Assembly: GCA_013399855.1 (NCBI GenBank)
Contig: VXAY01006156.1
Coordinates: 186,001-250,000 of the forward strand
DNA: 64,000 nucleotides
Source of the DNA: Oxyruncus cristatus
Lineage: Eukaryota; Chordata; Aves; Passeriformes; Cotingidae
Direction: 5' to 3'
This document shows positions 51,588 through 61,700 of this stretch, piece after piece (position 1 is the first letter of the stretch; every line of letters begins with the position of its first letter). Made by a program: the position numbers and the translations under genes. Below the pieces are notes generated by a model. It had not been told where the DNA came from. It did not search any database and saw only the letters and a program-made list of their open reading frames with translations.

Positions 51588-52773
51588 ATAGAACAGAATC
51601 ATCAAGATTGATGTAGAGTCATTCAGATCATCGAGTCTCAACTTGTGACCAAACATCACCAAGTCAACTAGGCCATGGCACTGAGTGCCATGTTTATTTG
51701 TTTCACTACCAGGGGTGCTGATTCCAGCACCTCCCTGGGCAGCTCATTCCAATACCTGACCACGCTTTCATTGAATAAATTATTCCTGATGTCCAACTGG
51801 AACTTCCCCTGGCACAACTTGAGGTCATTTCCTCCTGTTCTGTCACCAGCAGGACAGGAGGAGTTGCCTGGAAGAAAAGACCAACCCCCACCTGGCTGCA
51901 ACCTCCTTTCAGATAGTTGTAGAGAGCAAAAAATTCCCCCTTCAGCCTCCTCTTCTCCTGCCTAAACACCCTGAGCTCCCTCAGCCACTTTTCATACGAC
52001 ACTCTCTTGACCCTTCACTAGCTCTGTTGCCCTTCTCTGGACACACTCCAGCACCTCAATGTCTTTCTTGCAGTGAGGGGCCCAGAACTGGACAATCGGG
52101 GTGTAGCCTCGCCAGTGCCGAGTACAAAGGGACAATCACTGACCTAGTCCTGCTGGCCACACTATTTTTGATACAGGCCAGGATGCCATTGGTCTTCTTG
52201 GCCACCTGGGCACACCTCTGGCTCTTGTTCGCTGCTGCTCATCAGCACCCCCAGGTCCTTTTCCACGCGGCCACTTCCCAGCCTCTCTGCCCTCAGCCTT
52301 GGGTTCTTGTGACCCAAGTTCAGGACCCGGAGATTCATCTTATTGAACCTCTTGTCATTGTACTTGGTCCATTGATCCGTCCTGTCCAGATCCCTCTTCA
52401 GAGCCTTCCTACTCTCCAGCAGATCGACATTCCCCTCCCAACTCAGTGTTGTCCATAAACTTACTGAGGGTGCATTTATTCCTCTCATCCAGATCATCGG
52501 TCAAGATANCGGAGATTCATCTTATTGAACCTCTTGTCATTGTACTTGGTCCATTGATCCGTCCTGTCCAGATACCTCTTCAGAGCCTTCCTACTCTCCA
52601 GCAGATCGACATTCCCCTCCCAACTCAGTGTTGTCCATAAACTTACTGAGGGTGCATTTATTCCTCTCATCCAGATCATCGGTCAAGATATTAAACAGGA
52701 CTGGCCCAAGCACAGAGCCTTAGGGAACCCCACTAGTGACTGGCTGCCAACTTGATGTAGCACCATTCACGAC
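51588..52773 (-). mobile_element. CR1 LINE with decayed ORF2 C-terminus, minus strand
   Basis: The longest CR1 of the window. On the minus strand it begins at about 52773 ('gtcgtgaatggtgctacatc'), covers the part of the reverse transcriptase after the catalytic motif (FNIFxDDLDE-like region, then VEKDLGVL, YLKGGC), and ends near 51588 in a poor octamer ('gattctgttc'). The protein frame is broken: the readable parts lie in different frames (about 52497-52162, then 52002-51706 and 51901-51668), with frameshifts and stops between them. It therefore makes no functional protein. A single N at 52509 and a repeated 181-bp block lie inside it, so its true length is probably about 1,004 bp and not 1,186. 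Confidence 0.93.
52328..52690. repeat. 181-bp direct duplication separated by one N (likely assembly artefact)
   Basis: Bases 52328-52508 and 52510-52690 are the same sequence in the same orientation, joined by a single N at 52509. By eye the only difference is C at 52392 against A at 52574. The copy on the left breaks off exactly at the N and the copy on the right restarts at the same point. This is what appears when two contig ends overlap, are not merged, and a placeholder base is put between them. A real tandem duplication with an ambiguous junction base is the alternative. Confidence 0.9.
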
Positions 52774-52919
52774 AGAATTGTGATGGTCACCTAATATGAT
52801 AAAATGGAAGACTACATTTAAATAAATTGTCGGACAAGGTCATATTAAAGCCTATATGGCTCAACAAAGACCCCCTATAGATAATAATATTGTGCACATA
52901 GAGCTTAAATATATCTCAG
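52774..52919. other. Short AT-rich spacer between CR1 and an LTR tip
   Basis: About 145 bp with no recognised feature. Confidence 0.6.
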
Positions 52920-52975
52920 TGTGCTGGTTTTGGCTGGACTAAAGCTAATTTTCTTCACAGTAGCTAGTGAGAGAT
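52920..52975 (+). mobile_element. 5' tip of an ERVL-type LTR, truncated
   Basis: The stretch 'tgtgctggttttggctgg' followed by 'gctaattttcttcacagtag' is the opening of the common avian ERVL LTR, the same family as the complete copy at 23144. Similarity is lost after 'tagctagtga', where the consensus would go on for several hundred bases. No matching 3' end was found nearby, so the copy was truncated by deletion or has diverged beyond recognition. Confidence 0.8.
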
Positions 52976-55092
52976 CATAACACTCAATTCATTATTTGGT
53001 TATGGGGTCCAAATTTGTTGAAGCAAAATATTTTACTGTGTCTTGGGGGAGATTTACCTCTTGGCAATACAGAACACCATGGCCCTTCAGAATTTTGTTA
53101 AATTATCCAAAGTAAATTATACTCTTTATTTATTAAATGTATTTCTTATTTGCTCATGTATCCTGAAGGCAAAATGAAATCTTTACAATTGGAAAGGTAA
53201 TCCTTTTACAGTGCTTTCCTAATTGAAACTGTAGATTTATTGACAAAAAGAGAGTCTTCAAGTATGTGTGAAAAAGGGGAAAAAAAATTAGCATTTCAGG
53301 GATGTGTATGAAAATATTTGCTAGGATGTTGTATCTAGATGGAGGAAACGTGATTGTAATCATAGCTTTTGATCTACTTGTATAGGCCCTATTTGCACAT
53401 AAAATATTTAATTAAAATGTACCTATAATATATTTCAATCAAGTGTCATTTAAAATTTGCTAACTTGATGTGTCATCCTGACAAATTAGATGATAAAAGA
53501 AACAGGATATAATTTTTTTAATTAACATCTTGTCATTAGAGATTATGTCAATTTTTAAGACATATAATCAAAACTTTATTTTTAAAAGGAAGCCTCACAT
53601 AGATAACACCTAAAAATGTTTCCTGATGCAGGTACAGAAGAAATGAGAAGTGTATGAATGATGTATAAAGACTTCGATGGTTGTTTTTCCCCCAAAATAT
53701 TTTGAAGAAATGAATGTTAGAGAATTACATGTGGCTAGATTGTGCTGCTCTCTGTCCATAACTGTCTGTTGTGACTTGTTTTCTTGAGTAACAGAATGAT
53801 TTTAGGTCATCCTTTTATTCTCTGCTGTTCTTGGAACCTCTGCATAATCTCCATGTTAGTCTTGCTCAGTCTTGCTGCCATCTTGTCACAAATTTTTTTC
53901 CAGTAAGGGGTACTGAGAGCTATGGTTCAGTTTTATTTGTCAAGACTGATAATCTGAAAGAGGAAGATATAATAGGACAAATGTAGTATGTTCTGAATGT
54001 CAAAAAGCCTAGATGTATACCTAACATTTTAAGGGCAGAGGGAAGGATTTTGTCAGCTGGAGTTGCAGGCACTCACAGTTTTAACAGAATAGTAATATTG
54101 GACCCATGCAGGGCAAAGTATGGTTTGGACTAATAGTGATGTGAGAACTGGTTCTTCTCCTTTCCCACATAAATGAAACTTTACACTGGATGGATCCAGC
54201 AGCTTTATTCTCGATTAAGCTTAATGATAAAGACTGTTGTGCACTCAGTGGGAATTTCTTCTGGCTTTTGCTTTCCAAAATTTTGGTGGACTTGGAAAGG
54301 TCAACAGCAGCTCTCTATTGTATCACCTTTGTTTTTCCTTTGTTTTCCTTGTTCATGGTTCATAGTTCAGCCACAACCTACTATTCAAATATAAAACCTT
54401 ATCAAAAAATTTGGAAAAGTTTGTCTGAAAAATCATTATGTGAAGATAAGACAATAAGGACAGGAAAATATGGGATAAATAAACAACCTGGTTAGAGGAA
54501 AATAAGTTTCTGGAAAAGGAATTCAAGAAACATTACATATAGTTGAAGACACAAGGTTATTTTGGTCTGGAGTACTGAGAAGGACAGGTGAAAAAGAGAG
54601 ATATATTAGCAACTGATGATAGACATACGAAAAGAGATTTAAAGGAAATGTTTTTCTACCTTATTGCCATGAAATACCAAGAAGGTAAAAAGCTTAGTGA
54701 GATTAGATGTCTATATGGGTAATGAGAACACAGGCGGTTCTGCTGGACGGGACAAAATTAATTAGGCCTAAAACTCCTCATACCTGGAGACATAAAGCAA
54801 ACAGCAATGGTAGGGGGTAGAAAGAACTATTTTAGAGATTATTTTAGTGGAATGAATTCTGAAGTCTACCCTTAACGGGTCCTTGATTAATGCAAATCCT
54901 AAATGCTAGGCAGATCACATAGATGGTGTAATGATCACACAGAATGTCAGGCTTATGGGGATCATCAGAAGTGGTAATGATGATGAAGTTATAATATTTC
55001 ATTGTTAATGAATTTTCCCCTTTTCTGGTCGACCTAGCAACTCCTCAAGTCATCTAAAAGAAATAAATGTTATTTATAGTCTTGATTTCAAG

Positions 55093-55118
55093 AAAAACAA
55101 AACAAAACAAAACAAAAA
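55093..55118. repeat. (AAAAC)n microsatellite
   Basis: Four to five pentanucleotide units, nearly pure. Confidence 0.9.
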
Positions 55119-56786
55119 CCTCAAGAATAGGAGACTGAAAAAGCAAAGATTATTTTGGACTCACATTGTTTTATAAAACTGATTTTGAATGACTATATAA
55201 AATACTCTCAATTTTGATATATTTAGTCATATTGTGCAATGTTATTGCTAATAACAGTAATAATAGTTGGAAATACAGAACATTTACTCACTTGAAGAGT
55301 TCAGAAATTTTTAAGAATCTTAAGTAGTCCAGTTCACTCATAATTTATTTTCCACCTATTTCTGACATTAAACTTACTGATTTTGCTTCTTTCATCTGAC
55401 AATGCTTTAAAGCTTTTTACTATAATTTTGCTTTCTTCTTTCCGGCTGTGCGAATATAACTCATTTACCTCCTACAGTAACATTCTTCCTCTTGACTGCT
55501 ATTTATTGAGGTCCCTAACATGTCCTTAAGACGGAATACACTACTGGTTTGCTGAACAGTGCATTGGATGTTGGATTGTGTGGTTGGCACAAACATTTAG
55601 TAATCCATTAGCTGCAGTAATAATAATGAAATATTTTAATTATCTCTTGAGAAAAGTATTTGTTTTTCAAAAAGAATAAACATAAGCATTTTTTCACTAA
55701 ATTAAATACTATTAAATGCTTTAAAAACTCTAGCCTTAGAGCTCAGAAAGAGTAACTCTTTTTTCCCTTTATATTTGTTCTTTTTCATTCCATAAAAACC
55801 TCTTCTTTCATTAGTGAGAACCACGAGACTAGATTGTTTATTGGAAATTGCTGTCATGAAGCCGAATTCCTCAAAGATTCAAGTCCCCAAACTGGAATAG
55901 AACTGATGTTTTGCCAAAGTTAAAAAAAAGAAAGAAAGGAAAAGGATGGAAACTCTCCTAATAGTACTTGGAAGACCCTTACACAAGGAGCTATTTGTCA
56001 GAGGCTTGTTAGAGAGATGATCTGTCTTTGTAATGAGCCTCTTATAGATGAGTAACAACACTAATAGGATACATGAGATGTAATTCCTAATTTTTTTAAA
56101 GATAGGTGAAACAGGGGAATGAATGTGATGCAATCTGACAAGCTAGGGTAGTAACAGTCTGAAGATGTAATGGAGAAAATATATGCATGCCATACATACA
56201 TAAAAGTAAATAAATAATAAATAAATAGATATTTGTGTGTATATGTATATTTTACAACTGTGCATGTCCGTTTCAGACTCTTTTTTTTCGACTACATAAA
56301 AAAAACCAACTGTTCAAACCTGAGCAAGAGAAACTTGTGGTTTGTATCACAATATTTAAATATGGTAGTTCCCAATATTTTCCTCTATAAATCTGCCATT
56401 CTTGATGGGATACATAGAAACTAGAAATGCTGCCTTCAGAAAGTACTGGTTGTGATGGTCACAAATCACTCTCAGGAAATCATAATTTCTGACTGCCAGT
56501 TTAGGAGGAGGTAATAAAATTTCTCTTTAGAGAAAAAAGTAATCCAGAAATGCATGTCCTGTGCTGCCTGGGATGTGGCATAAACCGCTGTGCTCCTACT
56601 GTAAATTCCTTTGTTTCTGAATTCTTGACCTCAGCAAGTTTATTGCCAAGACCATTCATATGCCTCATTTTTTTTTGTATTTTCCCTATTTCCTTTACAT
56701 TCATTGTTGACTATTGTTACAAGTAGTGAAGGTGTACCCTGTTACTACTGAAAGCAGTAAGAATATTGTTTTCAATATATTTGTTT

Positions 56787-56830
56787 GGAAGGAAAGGAAA
56801 TTAGTTTGGAGAGGAAGGAAATTAGTTTTT
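56787..56830. repeat. 21-bp tandem duplication, purine-rich
   Basis: 'ggaaattagttt' occurs at 56796 and 56817 inside two similar purine-rich units, period 21 bp. Confidence 0.7.
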
Positions 56831-56896
56831 GAACCTCTGACTTCCTCAAAAGTTCTCTTACTCATCTGTTTCATGTGTTCTGAAATTCTTCTTTTT

Positions 56897-56898
<2 letters not shown>

Positions 56899-56928
<30 letters not shown>
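56899..56928. repeat. T30 homopolymer
   Basis: Uninterrupted run of 30 T. On the minus strand this would be a poly-A tail, but no retroposed body was recognised on the 56898 side. Run lengths of this size are unreliable in most sequencing data. Confidence 0.92.
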
Positions 56929-56930
<2 letters not shown>

Positions 56931-58057
56931 TTCACTGTAAAAAGCCCTATTTTGTCTACCAGTTTCTTTGAAGTCACTGACACGGATTTTCAGCTTGAAA
57001 ATACTGAAGTCTAGTAAAGGATAAATGTCTGACTTGCTGTTCCTTTTTAATTCTATTATGCCAAATCATTTTGTCTCCACAGAATAGTTTGGAATCTAGC
57101 ACACACTCCTTGTGCTAAAGGAGTTCATTGTTCTGGCTCAAGAGCAAAAAGAATCAGTTTCAGCAACAGGTTTTCAAAAAACAATTGCCAGTGTGGTAGA
57201 GAAGAGGTTGGGATTTTACAAAAGCTCTTACAAGTAGAAATCCTATCAGAACTTGAAAGGAATTTTATATGTTAGACCTACAATTCATAACTGCTTTTAT
57301 AATGTCAGAACTACTTTCAATAAAACTGTTTTATAAACAGATTGTGACGTGAGAAGCATAAGGTATTTCACTCTCCTTTAGGATAAAATTCACATTTCTA
57401 AAATCTAAAAGAAATTATATTACAAACATCACACAATTAGTGTGCCTTTGCAAATGTAACAGATTTTGTTTTATACTTAATTTGGGAAACTCTTTTTTTC
57501 CTAGTATTAGATCAACAGGTTTCAAACTTGGGGTTTGGAATTCATTAATCATACTAATTTTGAATAGAAAACTGGTTGAAATTTCAAGAGGTTCTGAAGG
57601 AAGATTTTATGAATTTTAGTGACATTTACCACAATGAAATGAAGTTGCTTCTTATTTGATAGTTCATAGGAAATGGTTGCATCAGTCTTATCTTGATTTA
57701 CAGATTTGTCTAATTTATGTATTTCAAAATGAATATAAATACACATTTTAGCATCAAAGCACACAACTAGCTTGATTTTCTAACTTCTTTAATAGTTTAA
57801 GGTAATATTGGCACATGAAAAGTGGGAGGGAATTTGTCCAACCCTTAGAGAGGGGAGATTTTCTTGACCCTCAGGTATTTATTTACCTGTCAGTGCCCAG
57901 GGAAGCCAAAACCCTTTATGTCTGACCAGTCTATCAGCATCCCATAAGGGGGAACATCCACCAACAGATTCATAGGATCAGAAGGTGATTGTGCTGCCCT
58001 TTTTGGGGTGGGGACTGAAACAACAGCATGGAGAACACTCAGCATGTCTCGCAGAAG

Positions 58058-58620
58058 TGTTATTGGCCACTGGCAACTTCTAGCACCTCAAAAAGGACTC
58101 ACTCTAAGAGTTTGTGCAACAACAGTCTTTATTAATATATATTGTGACAGGTTAATAGGCTTTGTGGGTCATCAGTGACAGTGTCTGACTGCAAAAAAGT
58201 GTTCAAAGTAATCTAATAATACTACAAAGCAAACACAAACACAAACTCTAACACAAAACAATCTACTTATACACCATGCAGCAAAACAGAAGCTCTAGTC
58301 CTAAAAACAGCAATCAGTGTGCATAGAATACGTTTCTCACCCAACAGGTGTCCCTGTATGTGGGGGAAGAGAGGCTCAACCCATTGATTGATCCCAACAG
58401 TTTTGGTGGAGTCTTTCTCCAATTTCTCCCTATTTCCATCCTACTTTTATATTATTTATTTAGATTTACGTGGGGGTCGTTTGACTCCGGTTATAAGTAC
58501 TCAATTGGGTAGTCCTCCTTGGCATCTGTCTCCCTCGGTGGACAGTCTTTGAACTACAAAGTGTTGCCATGTTCCCCTCTCTGCAGGATGTTTATGGAGG
58601 GAGGCCGTGGCACCTTCACA
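58058..58620 (-). mobile_element. ERV LTR, minus strand (3' LTR of a truncated provirus)
   Basis: On the minus strand the element starts at 58620 with 'tgtgaaggtgccacggcc' directly after a polypurine tract. It has a TATA box 'tataaaag' at 58451-58444 and an AATAAA at 58133-58128, followed by 'gactgttgttgcaca', a plausible polyadenylation site. The 3' end is placed at 'ggccaataaca' (58058), the first TGT on the + strand below the poly-A region; this boundary is a guess. Because a polypurine tract and some internal sequence lie just upstream, it is the 3' LTR of a provirus whose other parts are gone. No matching 5' LTR was found up to 64000, so no target-site duplication can be tested. Confidence 0.75.
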
Positions 58621-58740
58621 TTACCCCCCTCTCTGTTCTGTTCCCCTTAGCAGGTGCTTATCATTGCTTAGGGAACCTTAGTGGGGCATGTTGATCGTGT
58701 TCCATCCGGGAAGCAGCAGCTGCATTTTACCCTTTAATTC
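58621..58740 (-). mobile_element. Retroviral internal 3' remnant with polypurine tract
   Basis: Reading the minus strand toward the LTR, the sequence passes 'gcaatgataagcacctgc', then 'ggggaacagaacagagag' and a G6 block ending at 58623, then 'taa' and the TG of the LTR. A purine-rich tract at exactly this place is where plus-strand DNA synthesis is primed in retroviruses. No envelope or other viral reading frame can be read in these ~120 bases. The outer limit is approximate. Confidence 0.65.
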
Positions 58741-61700
58741 CTAGTCTCCCATCATTTTTTAATCCTACCCATTGTTCCACAAATACGCATATCCTTGTAT
58801 TTACCTGTAAAATTTCTTTTTATTTCTGAGAATTTTTCCTCTTCAGAAATAGGAAAATAGAAGTATTATAGAATACATAAATGGAACTAAAATGAAAAGA
58901 TCTTCAGGTCCTCTCTTTCTTATCCATACTCTGCAAGCTTGTATGCACAAATGCTTCTGTTAATTGGCTTAGTCACTTCAGTTTACATGAGATTACATGA
59001 GATTACATAATACCCAGTCTTACCAGAATTTTTTTTAAAGTATCTGGATTTCTTTCACTGAAGTGCTACTTTCACCACCCTACTCCCTTCAGGATCCGCT
59101 TCCAAGAAGAGCTGGCTAAACACAGGATGGGGAGTAATGCGTATGAACGTATAAAAATAACCCTGATACCACAGAGTCCACCAAAGCAGAAGACATAAGG
59201 AAGGTGGCTCTGTGTTTTAGTTAATTAGAAATCGGTTTCAAATTTGGATTTATGTATTTTAAATAACACTTGACTGCATTTCCCATGTCTCAGAGGAAGT
59301 CATTGTGCTGTTAAGATAATTGCCGGCTTGATTATTAACTTCAAATATTATTCAAATGTTTAATGTAAATTAATTTCTCTTCATAATTGTACGAAGCTAT
59401 TGAATGGGTTTTGGATTACATTGTAAGATATCTTTTCTGATACGGAATTCAGTTTGTAGTATTTAATTTCATTATTCCACTTGAAGTTCTTTTTCACTTG
59501 ACTCTGTCTTCTGCGTTACTTAAATTTCCATATGCAAAGACCAGAAATAATCATACTCCTTTAGTGATACTCTTAATAGTAATATCCCATTACAGAAATT
59601 TCCATTTTCATTTATAATACAAGTTCCTGCACACTCTGCCACAGAGAAAACCATTTATAGGGAACAGCAACAAGCACAGTTTGATGGAATTCTGGGCCAC
59701 TTCCCTCCTCTGTGCCACTCACATCAACCAACCCATTTTAACACCTGCTGAACCTTCTCCCCATCAGCCATCAGTCATGAGCAATCAGTCAGGTACTTGA
59801 TAATTAACAGAGAGAAGGAAAGCATTTCACAAGGCTAAAAATGTCTTTACCGTAGCTTCATGCATGAAGTCAAATAACAATGGGAAAGGCTTAATAGGAA
59901 CCTGTACACCCGTAAAACAAACCCACCAGTATGGAGCCCAGAAGTACGTATAGCACAGAGACCTTTCACATGATTGTTATGTCCTTTACTTGAATTGCAA
60001 CCCAGCGATTGTGGTGCAGAGGAGGAACTGAAGTTCGTTAAAAACTCGAAGAGGAGTAAAAGATGCTGGAGGGCAACTTTGAAGCCTGCTTGCTGTGATG
60101 CACTTCTGTGGTCCTCGTAGTGTCAACATTCTTAAAGTAAAGGTCCGTCACGGAAAGGGCCTCAGTTTGAATGGTTCTTTACTCTCTGGAAATGTACTTG
60201 GTTGGATGCATGTGCTGAAAATGCAAAGAAAGTATTTGTAAGGATCCCTATTCTAAGGGAGCTCAGAGACTAAGGTGAGGGCTGCCAAAGAGGTGTCTTC
60301 CAGCTTGTCGGTTTACTGGACCTGCTTGGATAAAAATAAGATCTGAGTCAAATGAATCATGTTTTGAGTTGACAGAATATTTTCTCTGATAGAATGGGTT
60401 TAGGTTTAACTTGTTTAATAATTTACAAAAACAGAGAAAGTGAAATTAAGATGTGCTATAGAGGTAAAAAGCTACTAGAAATCTGCTATAAGGATACTTC
60501 CTTTCTGCACTCAAACTAAATATCCCGCTTATTTTGAAATCAGTTCTGGTTTTTATGTTCTGTGGTATTGCTGAGGGTAAATATATAAAAATTTACTTTG
60601 TGTGCGTCACTGGAGCATTAGGTATGAAAGCAGTGCAGAATTTTTACTTTTTCAGGGGCATTTTGTTGAAAGCTGATGTTAGAACACCTTGTTCTTTTTA
60701 TTAACTGAGGTGTTTTGTCAATTCATGTCCAGGGCAGTGCATTGCACCTCACTCCTCACATTTTCCTATTCAGATGTTTCTGTGATGACTTTCCTGTCAT
60801 CTTGGCTTGTTAATGGGACTTCAGTGTAGTGCAGTCATAACAATTCACTACTTCCCCCATCCCTCAGATGTTTGGTTTCAGAAGGGAAGGACCTTCCTAT
60901 TTACACAGAACTCTTCTGATGCTGTTCTTTGCTTCCCAGCCTAAATCAATGCCATTCTTCTTTTTTGAGGATATTATCCTTCTTTCATTTTATAAATTTA
61001 GTTTTGATTTTTGAATATATTTTAAATTCTTAAGCTTGGTATGTCAAGATCAGCTGCTGCTGATCTCCCTTCACTGCTGATGCAATATTTGACAATATTC
61101 AGACATACTAAATCCATAAGTTTCATCAAAGTCATAACTGGTTGAAAAAGAATATTCCTGTTGATGATCCTCATTCTCCAGCCCTCCAACCTCTTCCTGA
61201 AAGAAAAAGTTGTGTTAAAAAAAAGCGAAAGGAAAAAGTTAAGGGTTATAGCTCAGTTCAGCCTTTAGTAAGAAACTGAAGGTTCTGTGATGATGTAGAT
61301 CATGAAAATATCAGAGGAACCTGCGCATATTTTTGTAAGGAGAGAACACAGCAACTAATGCTTGTTTAAATTCCAGAATAACTTGATCTGTAGAAACAGA
61401 ATATATGATAAGAAAATTAGTGCTACGGGTAAGTCATCATGGCCCAGCTTATATTTCAGTTCCTTAGACCCCGTGTAATAGCTTCTTAGAGATGTGACAT
61501 ACTACCATGAAACATTTGACATCCAAGGCAATTTCCTGTCAACATCATAGGTGTTTATTCTCTCAGTTTAAGTCTAATTAATCATAAAATGAAGGCTTGA
61601 AAATATTTTCAGAGGAAAGAAAGCTATCAGTATTGAGCACAAAATCTTAGGTGTTTAAAAGGAGCAGAACTTGAAGGAACGTTTAATTGCAGACTGTGTT

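Larger units (their letters stand above)
52976..58057. other. Unique AT-rich non-coding DNA, no gene recognised
   Basis: No exon or mobile element was recognised. It includes (AAAAC)n at 55093-55118, a 21-bp-period duplication at 56787-56830 and a T30 run at 56899-56928. Reading frames are about 100 codons or fewer and unrecognised. The last 250 bases (about 57800-58057) are less AT-rich and flank the LTR; part of them may belong to that element if its 3' boundary is misplaced. Confidence 0.55.

Noticed and set aside
52027..52640. 143- and 64-codon open frames on the + strand
   Set aside because: They are antisense to the CR1 element, and their repeated residues come from the duplicated block around the N.
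56899..56928. T30 run as the poly-A tail of a minus-strand processed pseudogene
   Set aside because: No recognisable gene or retroposon sequence lies on the upstream side of the would-be tail, and no flanking duplication was found.
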